Source: Polaribacter ponticola (GTDB taxonomy: Bacteria > Bacteroidota > Bacteroidia > Flavobacteriales > Flavobacteriaceae). From it: 64,000 nucleotides of DNA. The notes below the pieces were generated by a model. That model was not told the DNA's origin. It did no database searches and was given only the letters and a program-made list of their open reading frames with translations. Made by a program: the position numbers and the translations under genes. The DNA is taken from positions 1,333,001 through 1,397,000 of the forward strand of contig NZ_JAOSLC020000003.1 of NCBI RefSeq assembly GCF_026191475.2, in the 5' to 3' direction. Each line of letters opens with the position of its first letter. Positions within the stretch are counted from its first letter, which is position 1. Positions 37,861-47,821 of this stretch are shown in pieces.

Positions 37861-39105
37861 CTTTATAATCTTGATACATAATTATAATATAGAAAGCTAT
37901 ACCTCCTGGAATAATACCATGCGAAAACGTATATACAGACCATGTGTAATTTATAAAAAGGTATTGAATTAAGTAAAACGACATAGCTAACGTAATGTGA
38001 TTTTTATATTTAGTAAAAAAACCAAACATAAAATACCTACATAAAGTAAATAACATAATACCAGTACCTAAATAACCGTATTTTAAAAGTAGATCTACAT
38101 ACCCAGAATCAATAACTGTAAAACGCTCCATAAAAGCATTTGTAGCTCCTAATTTATATTGAGTCATTAACTTTGCAGATTGATGAATATAACCATAACC
38201 GAATACTTTTTCTTTATTAATAGCATCCCATCGAAATTTATTATATAAATCTCTGGTTTGTAGTGCTAAATCTTCACTATAGACAACCGCATTTATTTCA
38301 TCAACAATTTTATCATATAATCCATTAATAAAAATTAAAGCTAAAGATGCTGCAAATACCGAAACCCCCAATAATTTAAAAACTGTTTCTTTTCTAAACT
38401 CTAGATTAGCATCATAAGCAAACAAATATAAGACAGCAAAAAACAGCGTCATAACTGTTAAAGCAGAGTGGGTCGCAAATATCAACCCAAGAAAAAGAAA
38501 TACTATTATTCCTAAAATTTTAAATGATTTTTCCCTACTCATTTTAAATTCAATTAAGTATAAAAATATAGCCAAACTTATATAAGTTGGAAAGAATGTT
38601 CTTATGTGAGTGCCTTTAAAATACACTGGTGGTATAATTGCTGGTAAAACAAAAAATAGACAGTAACAAACTGTAAAATAGATACTTACCCATTTTACCC
38701 ATTTAATTAAAGCACTTAAATCAATATTATCATAATACACAATTAAATAAATAAAAATAACATAGAACCACGCATCCTTACTTGCTATTAAAGCTTGTTT
38801 CGCTGATGAGTAATCATTAACAATAGGCCTTATAATTCCATAAGCTAACAACCCTAAAACTAAGATTATAATAACAATACTATTCTTTGGTAATTCCACC
38901 CAATCCTTTTAAAAAATATTCCGAAAAGAGCTACTAGATTTAAACCAAAATATCCAACTTCAATCCCACCTAAAATAAATGTAGCCGGATCAACAAAACC
39001 TAAAAATTTGGTAGAAGCTAACAAATAAAATATCAAGAAAACGTTTGGTCTATTGGCAGCCATCAAAAATGCAAAACCATAAAACCCTAACAGTAATACT
39101 ACCAT
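37832..39105 (-). pseudogene. Wzy-like O-antigen polymerase/ligase membrane protein, frame broken by one base
   Basis: About 424 residues and ten or more membrane segments. The first frame starts MVVLLLGFYGFAFLMAANRPNVFLIFYLL. The second carries SAKQALIASKDAWFYVIFIYLIVYY, GTHIRTFFPTYISLAIFLYL and FGYGYIHQSAKLMTQYKLGATNAFMERFTVIDSGYVDLLLKYGYLGTGIMLF, the long periplasmic loop and D/E-x-G-Y pattern of Wzy and WaaL. One extra G near 38899 joins them (IGVELPKNS). Such proteins polymerise lipid-linked repeat units. Its place next to the Wzx flippase supports this, but the family is diverse and the substrate is unknown. Confidence 0.78.
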
Positions 39106-40384
39106 CCGTTTAGTTTTTTTAATTTTTTATTTTCAATCATAAACGTACAAAGAATTATGATAGCGCTTATTATTAAACTTAACCCGTACGAATAAATAAA
39201 TCTATAAATTACGTCAACTTCTACTAATAAAAAAAGAAAATAACTGAAGTAACTGGCACACTTAATTTTATTAAAAAAGCTTTTTTTAATTGATTATCAC
39301 CGAGGAAATATCTATAAAAAACCTCAACAACCGCAACACTTCCTAAAGAAACAATGAGTATAAAAATAAGATTATATAATACATCTAAATTACTTTCTGT
39401 TAAGCTTAAATACGACAAAATAAATTCACCTAAAAAATGATAACCAGCAATAATGACAATATATACAAGAAAAGATATGTAAAAAATTTTAAAGGCTATT
39501 TTAGACATTTCTGCCGCTTTTTCTTTAATTAATTTAGAAAATACAGCAAACATTGGAACTGACAAAGAAACGATTAGGCTATTTGCCAACATTGCTACTT
39601 TAAAAGAAAGATCGAAAATAGCATACATTCCCACATCTGCTACCATTAGAATAAACAAATACCTCATAACTGGCATTATAATACTATTAATCAACCCTAA
39701 GTTTAAGAATTTTAAAGAACATTGCAATACATACTTTATATGTGTTTTACTAACCTTAACTAATTTAATAGTTGTTCTAGTTTTAATGAAAACAATATAA
39801 AAAAGAAATAAAACAATCGTTATTATTAGTGGAGTTACAATATAAACTAACACATTACTTGTAAAAAAACTTAATAAAAAAATTGATAAATATAAAACAG
39901 GCGTAAATAAAGCTAAACTAAAATTTACAACATGCATAAAATAATTAGCTTCTAAAATAGACTTACATAAGTTATTTAAAAGCATAAAAATTAAAATTAG
40001 AAAACCTGTAATAAGTAAACAGTTTTTTTCTGTGCTACTAAGATTAATATTTTCACCAAGTAAATCAATATTAAGATAATTAAGAACTACAAAAACTACA
40101 CTTATTACAGAAATAACTGTTAGATTAATATAAACTGCAGATGTAATTACTTGATTGGAAGATATTTTTTTATCTCCACTTAACAAAACTATTGCTTGAG
40201 ATAAACCTAAATCTATTAAACTAGAAACTCCACTAAACAAAAGAGTAAGACTAATTATACCGTATAAATCTAAACCAATTTTTTGAATAATAATTGGCAG
40301 TAATAAAAGTGTAACAGAAGAAACCGTTAGAATTTTTCCAACAGAAGCAAATACATTCTTTTTTAAATAATTCTTAATATCCAT
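39099..40384 (-). CDS. Wzx-type polysaccharide flippase, C-terminus frameshifted
   Basis: About 428 residues with roughly twelve membrane segments. The N-terminus is typical of the oligosaccharide flippase family: LKKNVFASVGKILTVSSVTLLLLPIIIQKIGLDLYGIISLTLLFSGVSSLIDLGLSQAIV. As read, the frame stops at 39224. Reading the run of seven A at 39229-39235 as eight continues it as LLVEVDVIYRFIYSYGLSL and on to a stop at 39099-39101, which overlaps the next gene's ATG. It should flip lipid-linked repeat units to the periplasm. Confidence 0.85.
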
Positions 40385-40390
40385 TTAAAA

Positions 40391-40615
40391 CTACATATCA
40401 TAAACAAAAAACGATTCCCCATTCTCTGCTACTAGTTGTAGTTTTTTACTTGATAGATAAGCAATCATAGTAAAAACGTCTAAGTTTAAAAACTTAAAGA
40501 TATCTTTTAAACCAATAATAAAATTTTTATGATTTTTTTCAGAAATACATTGCTTTTCATTTACCATGAGATTGCAAATTAAACTTAAAAAGAGACTACT
40601 AAGTACTAGCTTCAT
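40391..40615 (-). CDS. Hypothetical 74-residue protein
   Basis: A short open frame at the head of the polysaccharide operon, 6 bases before the flippase start. The first 16 residues are hydrophobic (KLVLSSLFLSLICNLM), like a signal peptide or membrane anchor. The rest has no motif I recognise (GLKDIFKFLNLDVFTMIAYLSSKK). Given the many base errors nearby, it could be the 3' part of a longer broken gene. Confidence 0.35.
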   Translation of the reverse strand: MKLVLSSLFLSLICNLMVNEKQCISEKNHKNFIIGLKDIFKFLNLDVFTMIAYLSSKKLQLVAENGESFFVYDM

Positions 40616-40771
40616 TTAGGGGGAATTAGTATTTATGTAACAATAATAACCTTTTTTTTTAGTTTTCATAAAAATACAACTACTTTCTTACTAAAACTAC
40701 GAATAAGACTTGAATCTAAAAAGGGAATTTTTGGGACTTAATTAATTAAGAAATAAAAAAGTGTTTAAACG

Positions 40772-40800
40772 AAAAAAGCATCTCAAATGAGATGCTTTTT
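40772..40800. terminator. Intrinsic terminator after tRNA-Asp
   Basis: Arms AAGCATCTC and GAGATGCTT with loop AAAT, flanked by A and T runs, directly 3' of the tRNA on the minus strand. The 155 bases between it and 40616 are A/T-rich and show nothing else. Confidence 0.85.
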
Positions 40801-40801
40801 G

Positions 40802-40875
40802 CGGTCTGGACGGGACTCGAACCCGCGACCCCCTGCGTGACAGGCAGGTATTCTAACCAACTGAACTACCAGACC
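40802..40875 (-). tRNA. tRNA-Asp (anticodon GTC)
   Basis: A 74-base cloverleaf on the minus strand. The acceptor stem GGTCTGG pairs with CCAGACC. The D-loop is in AGTTCAGTTGGTTAGAAT, the anticodon loop is CTGTCAC with GTC, and the T-arm is GCGGGTTCGAGTCCCGT. The discriminator base is G, as expected for Asp. The 3' CCA is not encoded. Confidence 0.97.
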
Positions 40876-40928
40876 GTTGCTCTTAGCGGTTGCAAATATA
40901 ACTCTGTTTTTTAATCTACCAAAGAAAT

Positions 40929-41851
40929 TTATAAAAAATTTCTTCTTTTTATTAAATAATTTGTGAGAACCTGTTTAAAACCTAAATGTATATCTACAGG
41001 TACATAATCAATCTTATATTGTAAACATTTACCTTTCAATTCGTTAAAATATAAATCAACCTTTTTTTATACTGTTCTAGTACATTTTCTGCATAAATAT
41101 TTATTTCCTCTCCAGTTTCAATATCTACAAATTTTTTAGGAGAATTATCAAATTCAAAGCTAAATTCCTTTTTTCCATCAAAAGTATGGAACAAAACAAC
41201 TTCATGCTTGTTATGTTTTAAATGTCGAAGGGCATCAAAAAGCTTACTTTTATCTTCAGAAGTTTGAAACATATCTGTAAATAAAAAAATGAGTGAACGC
41301 CTATGCATTTTTTCGGCAATCTCATGTAAACACTTATAAGTTTCTGTCGTAGCTTTAGATTTTGACATTAAAAGTTGCTCTAATTGATGTAAAAGCATCT
41401 TTCTATGACGCTCACTTCCTTTTTCTGGAGCATAATAATCATATGCGTCAGAATAAATACTTAAACCAACTGCATCTCTTTGTTTTTTTAAAATCTCCAT
41501 TAATGAAGCAGCAGCTATTGCAGAAAAACCTATTTTATTTAAATTATTAACGTTTTGTTGTTTTAAAATAGGATAATGCATAGATGCTGAGTTATCAATT
41601 ATAATATGACATCTTAAATTCGTTTCCTCTTCATATTTTTTAGTATACAGCTTTTCTGTTTTAGCAAACAATTTCCAATCTATATGGCGGGTACTTTCCC
41701 CCTTATTGTATAATTTATGTTCAGAAAACTCAACAGAAAATCCATGAAACGGGCTTTTATGCATTCCAGTAATAAATCCCTCAACCACTTGTTTTGCGAG
41801 TATGTCTAAGTTTTTTATTTCTGATGATTTAACTTCGGATAAATTTATCAT
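40929..41851 (-). CDS. DUF58 domain protein, C-terminus frameshifted
   Basis: A DUF58 (vWA-like) protein usually found with MoxR ATPases. It has HGFSVEFSEHKLYNKGESTRHIDWKLFAKTEKLYTKKYEEETNLRCHIIIDNSASM, which ends with the MIDAS-like DxSxS. The frame as read stops at 41036. Reading the run of seven T at 41062-41068 as eight extends it with KKKVDLYFNELKGKCLQYKIDYVPVD and a normal end (LTNYLIKRRNF) at 40929, about 307 residues. No moxR is in the window. The role is unclear; homologues are linked to folding or metal insertion. Confidence 0.87.
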
Positions 41852-41864
41852 TCTACCAAAATAA

Positions 41865-41894
41865 AAAAAGGTTTGACGTTAGCCAAACCTTTTT
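41865..41894. terminator. Intrinsic terminator after trxA
   Basis: Hairpin with stem GGTTTG / CAAACC inside A- and T-runs, 23 bases past the trxA stop on the minus strand and just ahead of the DUF58 gene. Confidence 0.75.
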
Positions 41895-41916
41895 ATTTAT
41901 CTTTTTTAATTCTGTT

Positions 41917-42234
41917 TTAAATAGCAGCATCAATCTTACCTGTATAAACGTTTTTAGGTGCAACACCTACCTGCTTATCTACAACTTCTCCGTTTTTAAA
42001 GATTAAAACCGTAGGTATATTTCTAACCCCGTATTTTGCAGCAAACTCTTGGTTTGCATCTACATCTACTTTACCAACAATAGCTTTACCGTCATATTCA
42101 GCATGAATTTCATCAACAATTGGCCCAACCATTCTACAAGGTCCACACCAAGCTGCCCAAAAATCTACTAATACTGGTTTATCTGATTTTAATACTAATT
42201 CGTCAAAATTTGCGTCTGTTATTTCTAAAGCCAT
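41917..42234 (-). CDS. trxA: Thioredoxin
   Basis: A 105-residue thioredoxin with the active site FWAAWCGPCRMVGP (redox WCGPC, about 28-38), the cis-Pro in NIPTVLIFKNGE and the buried Asp in KPVLVDFWA. The length is standard. It is cytoplasmic, with no signal peptide, and should serve CysH and other reductases. It is a single-gene unit with a terminator at its 3' end. The 225-base gap upstream of it, to metF, shows nothing I can name. Confidence 0.95.
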   Translation of the reverse strand: MALEITDANFDELVLKSDKPVLVDFWAAWCGPCRMVGPIVDEIHAEYDGKAIVGKVDVDANQEFAAKYGVRNIPTVLIFKNGEVVDKQVGVAPKNVYTGKIDAAI

Positions 42235-42459
42235 TTTATATATTTTTAAATTTGATTTTTATTTCTTATCACAAAAGTAATCAATTTATTTCCTTTTTAT
42301 ATTTCAAAAAAATTACTTTTTCTTATTAGTCTATCAATACTACCTATGCTTACAAATAAAGAATTCATTAAAAAATAGACTAAAATGAGTTCATTTTTAA
42401 CGAATTCTTAAATTCTTAATCTTCTTTTTAAAAGAAACTTAGTTATAGAAAAATACTAT

Positions 42460-43415
42460 TTAAAATAATTCAGATGCAATAGCTTGTATATTATCGCTTT
42501 TTCCCATAGAATAATAATGTAAAACTGGAGCACCTGCTTCTAATAATTCTTTAGATTGTTGAATTGCCCATTCTACACCAACTTCTCTAACATCTTTATT
42601 AGTTTTACAAAGTTCTACTTCATTTATTAAATCTTCAGGTAAATCTATTTTAAAACCTGTGGCAATAATTGCAAATGTCTTTTTACTGCTAACGGTTTAA
42701 TTCCTGGAATAATTGGCACATTAATTCCTGCTTTTTTAGCAGCTTCTACAAACTGAAAATATTTTTGATTATCAAAAAACATCTGTGTAACAACATAATC
42801 TGCACCAGCGTCTACTTTTTCTTTTAAACGTTTTAAATCTGTTTGTAAAGAAGGTGCTTCTAAATGTTTCTCAGGATAACCTGCTACTCCAATACAAAAA
42901 TCAGATTTATGATTTGCTTCAATTACGTCATGTAAATATTTTCCACAATTTAAGTTCTGAATTTGCTCCACCAAGTCTTTCGCATAATGATTCCCATTTT
43001 TAGAAGGCTCAAAATATTTTTGATGACTCATTGCATCACCTCTCAACGCCATAACATTCTCTATACCAAGATAATGACAATCCACTAAAACATATTCAGT
43101 TTCCTCTTTTGTAAAACCTCCACACAAAACATGTGGCACCGTATCTACATCATATTTATGCTTAATTGCTGCACAAATACCAACCGTTCCAGGGCGCATT
43201 CTGGTTATTTTTCTATCCAACAAACCATTTCCTTTATCTAAATAAACATACTCTTCCCTAGAAGTTGTTACATCAATAAATGGTGGCTTAAACTCCATTA
43301 ACGGATCTATATTTTTATATAAATCTTGAATGTTATTTCCTTTTTTAGGTGGAATAATTTCAAATGAAAACAATGTTTTTCCGTTTGATTTTTTTATGTG
43401 TTCTGTAATCTTCAT
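42460..43415 (-). pseudogene. metF: 5,10-methylenetetrahydrofolate reductase, frame broken by one base
   Basis: The N-terminal 256 residues are a clear MetF: FSFEIIPPKKGNNIQDLY, FIDVTTSREE, GICAAIKHKYDVDTVPHVLCGG, NVMALRGD, CIGVAGYPEKH, KVDAGADYVVTQMFFDN and IPGIKPLAVKRHLQLLPQV. The frame then stops. One extra A in the run of four at 42652-42655 (T in the coding strand) continues it as VFKIDLPEDLINEVELC and on to YSMGKSDNIQAIASELF, ending at 42460, a full-length enzyme of about 318 residues. It makes 5-methyl-THF for MetH and is the last gene of the methionine unit. A break here is most likely a sequence error. Confidence 0.9.
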
Positions 43416-43438
43416 CTTGCTGAATTTATTTCAGTTCT

Positions 43439-43525
43439 TTAGAAGAAATAGGCAATTGTTAATGCAGTAATGGTTAATGTTAAAAGCTTTAGAAAGAATA
43501 CGAACTCTAACCTATGTTTTTTCAT
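43439..43525 (-). CDS. Possible 28-residue single-span membrane peptide
   Basis: ATG at 43525 and stop at 43439-43441, 24 bases before the metF start. The peptide is basic at the N-terminus (MKKHRLEF) and then hydrophobic (VFFLKLLTLTITALTIAYFF), the pattern of a small membrane protein. No homologue is recalled. The region also carries repeats, so it may be chance. Confidence 0.25.
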   Translation of the reverse strand: MKKHRLEFVFFLKLLTLTITALTIAYFF

Positions 43526-43612
43526 CTGATTTATTTTCCTACAAAACTCTTATTTCTTCTTTTATTAGTTGTTAGTTTAAATAAAATTAATTGTTAATTA
43601 ATTATTTCTTTT

Positions 43613-43778
43613 GGGCGTTACCTTTCAGGTCGCGCTTTTCGTTATATCTTTTTATTTATGCTGAACTTGTTTCAGTATCTTTTCTTATTTAGAACTAATT
43701 TTATTTTTTTATATAGATACTGAAACAAGTTGAACATAAAAAGGATGCCACTGCAATCGCTAACGCAACTTGTTTGCC
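43613..43778. repeat. Composite interspersed repeat with nested inverted repeats
   Basis: The outer element runs from GGGCGTTA..TTATATCTTTTT to AAAAGGATGCC..CAATCGCTAACGCAA. Its copy at 55993-56082 lies in the opposite orientation. In the loop of this copy are two 26-base inverted arms (43655-43680 and 43715-43740; core TGCTGAACTTGTTTCAGTAT), 24 of 26 positions complementary, 34 bases apart. A third unit, CGTCATTGCGAACAAAGTGA, follows at 43782-43801. This fills most of the 440-base gap between metH and metF. Confidence 0.65.
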
Positions 43779-43855
43779 TGCGTCATTGCGAACAAAGTGA
43801 AGCAATCTATTATTTAACAAAAAATTACTTCGTCATTCTTTCTCCTAATAACATT

Positions 43856-46531
43856 TTATTGGTCTGCTATATTTGGGTGCAACCATTTTCTAGCCTTTTC
43901 TTTTTTAATTCCTTTTCTCGTTGAATAATCACTTACTTGGTCATCTGTAATTTTACCTAAACCAAAATATTTAGATTCTTTATTGGCAAAATAATATCCA
44001 GAAACTGCTGCTGCTGGCCACATTGCTAAACTTTCCGTTAATTTTACACCAATCTTATTTTCAACATCTAACAAATCCCAAATTGTTTCTTTTTCTAAGT
44101 GATCTGGGCATGCAGGATAACCTGGCGCAGGTCTTATTCCTTTGTAACTTTCTTTAATTAAATCGTCATTAGATAATGTTTCTTCTGAAGCATAACCCCA
44201 ATGTTTTGTTCTAATTTGTTTGTGCAAATATTCTGCAAATGCTTCTGCAAAACGGTCAGCAATTGCTTGTGCCATTATTCCGTTATAATCGTCTTCTTTT
44301 GCTCTGTAACTATCTGCTAATTCTTGAGCTCCAAAAATTCCAACACAAAAAGCGCCCATATAATCTGTTTTACCAGATTCTTTTGGAGCAATAAAGTCAG
44401 CCAAAGCATGATTTGGAATTCCTTCTCTTTTCTTTAATTGCTGACGTAACGTTCTAAAAACGGCTATTTCTTCTCCCTTTTTCTGAACAGAAATATCATC
44501 TTCATTAATTGAGTTTGCTTCAAACAAACCAAAAATTGCTTTTGGTTTTAACAATTGTTTTGCAATAATTTCTTCAATCATTGCTTGTGCTTCTTCATAC
44601 ATTATAGAAGCTTGCTCACCTACAACTTCATCCGTTAAAATAGCTGGAAATTTTCCATGCAAATCCCAACTTCTAAAAAACGGACTCCAATCTATAAAAG
44701 GCACTAATTCTTTTAAACTTAATTGTTCTAACATCTGAATTCCTAACTCCTTAGGTTTTACAATTTCAGAAGTATTCCAATCAATTTTATATTTACGTTT
44801 ACGTGCTTCTTCAATAGAAATATATGATTTTTCTTTACCTCGTTTTAAAAACTTAGTTCTAAACTCATCATAATTTTTCTTTAAATCTGCAACGTATTGA
44901 TTATTTGTTTTCTTATTCAACAAATCACCCACAACAGTAACTGCTCTAGAAGCATCATTTACATGAACCACAGCATTTTTATACTGCGTATCAATCTTAA
45001 CAGCTGTATGTGCTTTAGAGGTTGTTGCTCCACCAATTAATAATGGCAATTCAAAATTTTGACGTTCCATTTCTTTGGCTAAATACACCATTTCATCTAA
45101 AGAAGGCGTAATTAATCCACTTAAACCAATAGCGTCTACATTTTCTCTTTTTGCAGCTTCAATGATTTTTTCTGGCGGAACCATAACTCCTAAATCTACA
45201 ATTTCGTAGTTATTACAACCTAAAACAACGCTCACAATATTTTTACCAATATCATGTACATCACCTTTTACAGTTGCCATTAAAATTTTACCTAATGCTT
45301 TTTGTTCTTCTCCTTTTTCTGCTTCAATAAATGGATTTAGATAACCAACCGCTTTTTTCATTACACGAGCAGATTTTACTACTTGCGGCAAAAACATTTT
45401 TCCTGCGCCAAATAAATCTCCAACCACATTCATTCCTGCCATTAAATTACCTTCAATAACTTCAATTGGTTTATCTGCGACTTGTCTTGCTTCCTCTACA
45501 TCTTCAATAATAAAAGCATCAATTCCTTTTACCAAAGCATGTGTAATTCTGTCTTGTAAAGCGTTTTCTCTCCAAGATAAATCTACCGTTTTCTCTTTTT
45601 TAGAACCTTTTACAGTTTCAGCAAAATCCAATAAACGTTCTGTTGCATCTTCTCTTCTGTCAAGAATTACATCTTCAACGTGTTCTAATAAATCTTTAGG
45701 AATATCATCATAAACTTCCAATAAAGCGGGATTTACAATTCCCATATTCATACCAGCTTGAATAGCATAGTACAAAAATACAGAGTGCATTGCTTCACGA
45801 ACTCCATTGTTTCCTCTAAAAGAAAACGACACATTACTTACACCTCCACTTACAGAAACATTTTCTAGGTTTTCTTTAACCCATTTTGTTGCTTCTATAA
45901 AATCGATGGCATTCCTTCTATGTTCATCCATTCCTGTTGCAACAGGAAATATATTTAAATCGAATATTATATCTTCAGATGGAAAACCAACTTTGTTTAC
46001 TAAAACATCATAAGATCTTTGTGCAATTTCAATTCTACGCTCGTAATTATCTGCTTGTCCAACTTCATCAAAAGCCATTACAATTACTGCTGCTCCGTAA
46101 CGTTTAATTTGAGTTGCTTCCCAAATAAATTTCTCTTCACCTTCTTTTAAAGAAATTGAATTTACAACACATTTTCCTTGAACAACTTGTAAACCAGCCT
46201 CAATTATTTCCCATTTAGAACTATCAATCATCATTGGGACTCTACAAATATCTGGTTCTGCAGCAATTAAATTTAAGAAACGAACCATTGATTCTTTTCC
46301 ATCAATTAAACCATCATCCATATTAATATCGACAATTTGTGCTCCTCCATCTACTTGATGTCTTGCTATTGCTAGAGCTTCATCAAATTTTTCTTCTTTG
46401 ATTAATCGTAGAAACTTACGAGAACCTGCAACATTAGTACGTTCACCAACATTTATAAAATTACTATTTTCATTCAAGATTAGAGGTTCTAATCCTGATA
46501 AACGCATGTATTTCGATTGTTTTATCTTCAT
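43856..46531 (-). CDS. metH: Methionine synthase, folate/cobalamin/activation subunit
   Basis: An 891-residue protein corresponding to domains 2-4 of MetH. The pterin (methyl-THF) domain is at about 20-280 ([37 protein letters not shown]). The B12 cap and binding domains are at about 330-540, with the His ligand in [15 protein letters not shown] (424-438). The SAM-dependent activation domain is at about 570-885 with [12 protein letters not shown] (800-811). The homocysteine domain is encoded separately just upstream, as in other Bacteroidetes. It transfers methyl from methyl-THF to homocysteine via cobalamin. It lies between metF and the homocysteine-domain gene. Confidence 0.95.
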   Translation of the reverse strand: MKIKQSKYMRLSGLEPLILNENSNFINVGERTNVAGSRKFLRLIKEEKFDEALAIARHQVDGGAQIVDINMDDGLIDGKESMVRFLNLIAAEPDICRVPMMIDSSKWEIIEAGLQVVQGKCVVNSISLKEGEEKFIWEATQIKRYGAAVIVMAFDEVGQADNYERRIEIAQRSYDVLVNKVGFPSEDIIFDLNIFPVATGMDEHRRNAIDFIEATKWVKENLENVSVSGGVSNVSFSFRGNNGVREAMHSVFLYYAIQAGMNMGIVNPALLEVYDDIPKDLLEHVEDVILDRREDATERLLDFAETVKGSKKEKTVDLSWRENALQDRITHALVKGIDAFIIEDVEEARQVADKPIEVIEGNLMAGMNVVGDLFGAGKMFLPQVVKSARVMKKAVGYLNPFIEAEKGEEQKALGKILMATVKGDVHDIGKNIVSVVLGCNNYEIVDLGVMVPPEKIIEAAKRENVDAIGLSGLITPSLDEMVYLAKEMERQNFELPLLIGGATTSKAHTAVKIDTQYKNAVVHVNDASRAVTVVGDLLNKKTNNQYVADLKKNYDEFRTKFLKRGKEKSYISIEEARKRKYKIDWNTSEIVKPKELGIQMLEQLSLKELVPFIDWSPFFRSWDLHGKFPAILTDEVVGEQASIMYEEAQAMIEEIIAKQLLKPKAIFGLFEANSINEDDISVQKKGEEIAVFRTLRQQLKKREGIPNHALADFIAPKESGKTDYMGAFCVGIFGAQELADSYRAKEDDYNGIMAQAIADRFAEAFAEYLHKQIRTKHWGYASEETLSNDDLIKESYKGIRPAPGYPACPDHLEKETIWDLLDVENKIGVKLTESLAMWPAAAVSGYYFANKESKYFGLGKITDDQVSDYSTRKGIKKEKARKWLHPNIADQ

Positions 46532-46546
46532 CCTCTTTCTATCGTT

Positions 46547-47565
46547 TTATAAAGACCTTCCGACTGCGCTCAAGATGACAGCTTCTCTAGGTTTGTATTT
46601 TTTAGCAATATCTGCAATAACTTTAATATGAGCAGGACTTGTACCGCAACAACCACCAATAATATTTATTAAATCTTTCTTTAAATATTCTTCAATTTGC
46701 GCTCCCATTTCTTCTGGAGTTTCATCATATTCACCAAAAGCATTTGGCAATCCAGCATTTGGATGTGCAGAAATTCCGAAATCTGTTTTATTTGTAATTG
46801 CTTCTAAATGTGGCTGTAATAAATTTGCACCCAAAGCACAATTAAAACCAACCGTTAATAAAGGAATGTGAGATACTGAAATTAAAAAAGCTTCTGCTGT
46901 TTGACCTGATAAAGTTCTTCCTGAAGCATCCGTTATTGTTCCGCTTAACATAATAGGAATATCAATACCTCTTTCATCTTTTACTTCTTCAATTGCAAAT
47001 AGAGCTGCTTTTGCGTTTAAGGTATCAAACACAGTTTCTACTAATAACAAATCTACACCTCCATCAATTAAAGCTTCTGTTTGTTGTTTGTAAGCAATGC
47101 GTAATTCATTAAAAGTTACTGCTCTGTAACCTGGATCATTAACATCTGGAGACATGCTTGCTGTTCTATTTGTTGGTCCAATTGAACCCGCTACAAAACG
47201 AGGTTTATGAGGTTCTTTGGCGGTAAATTCTTCAGCAACTTCTTTGGCAATTTTAGCAGATTGGTAATTTAGTTCGTACACTAAATCTTCCATTTGATAA
47301 TCTGCCATTGCAATAGTTGTCCCAGAAAAAGTATTGGTTTCAATAATATCTGCACCAGCCTCAAAATATTTACCATGAATGGTTTTTATAGCTTCTGGCT
47401 GAGTTATGGATAGCAAGTCATTATTACCTTGTAAAGGTGTAGGATAGTCCTTAAACCGTTCTCCACGAAAATCTTCTTCCGTGAATTTATAGGCTTGTAA
47501 CATAGTTCCCATTGCGCCATCTAGCACAAGGATTCTTTTTTTATTTCTGTATGTATGTTCGACAT
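46547..47565 (-). CDS. metH: Methionine synthase, homocysteine-binding subunit (start frameshifted)
   Basis: A homocysteine S-methyltransferase domain protein of about 339 residues. It has [38 protein letters not shown] and the zinc ligands in VGFNCALGA and [13 protein letters not shown]. The frame is open back to a TTG at 47626, but that lies in the SAM riboswitch P1 stem and is not credible. Reading the run of seven T at 47536-47542 as eight gives an ATG start at 47565 ([17 protein letters not shown]), the usual family start. The C-terminal residues (ILSAVGRSL) are encoded by an interspersed repeat. Confidence 0.9.
46551..46581. repeat. Short interspersed repeat at the 3' end of the homocysteine-domain gene
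   Basis: GACCTTCCGACTGCGCTCAA followed by GATGACAG, nearly the element at 25761-25788. It overlaps the last codons of the metH homocysteine-domain gene. Confidence 0.6.
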
Positions 47566-47614
47566 GTTTGATATTTTTTATCAGTATGTCATCAGGAAAG
47601 GTGTTCTTTTCGCT

Positions 47615-47743
47615 GTTATCTGTCAAGTAGATACTGAAATTAATTCAGCACAAGCTTGTAGAATGTAGCACCTTCTTTTTCTAATTAAAGAAAAGGGTTG
47701 CTAAGGCTTCAACGGGTCTAATCCCTCTGCCTTTCGTGATAAC
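47615..47743 (-). ncRNA. SAM-I (S-box) riboswitch aptamer
   Basis: On the minus strand the S-box core is clear: GTTATCACGAAAGGCAGAGG, GATTAGACCC, TTGAAGCCTTAGCAACCC, then after a hairpin AAAAAGGTGCTACATTCTAC. P1 pairs GTTATC (47738-47743) with GATAAC (47615-47620). P2 pairs AAGGC with GCCTT. P4 is CAAG..CTTG with an inner CTGAA/TTCAG hairpin. It precedes the metH-metF unit by about 50 bases. No terminator follows, so control may be at translation. SAM binding should lower MetH and MetF expression. The 70 bases upstream, to the cysM stop, may hold its promoter. Confidence 0.9.
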
Positions 47744-47821
47744 GTATCAATAAGAGTATGAACTAAAGCACAAATAAACGTACTATTTTTTTATTTTCAT
47801 AATTATATACGAGCAAATAAA

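Noticed and set aside
47567-47626. TTG at 47626 as start of the metH homocysteine subunit
   Set aside because: It falls in the riboswitch P1/P4 region and the residues it adds have no family counterpart; one base in the run at 47536-47542 gives a normal ATG start at 47565.
47629-47655. CTGAA..TTCAG hairpin near 47640 as another copy of the dispersed TGCTGAACTTGTTTCAG repeat
   Set aside because: It forms the P4 arm of the SAM-I aptamer, which explains its position better, though origin from such a repeat cannot be excluded.
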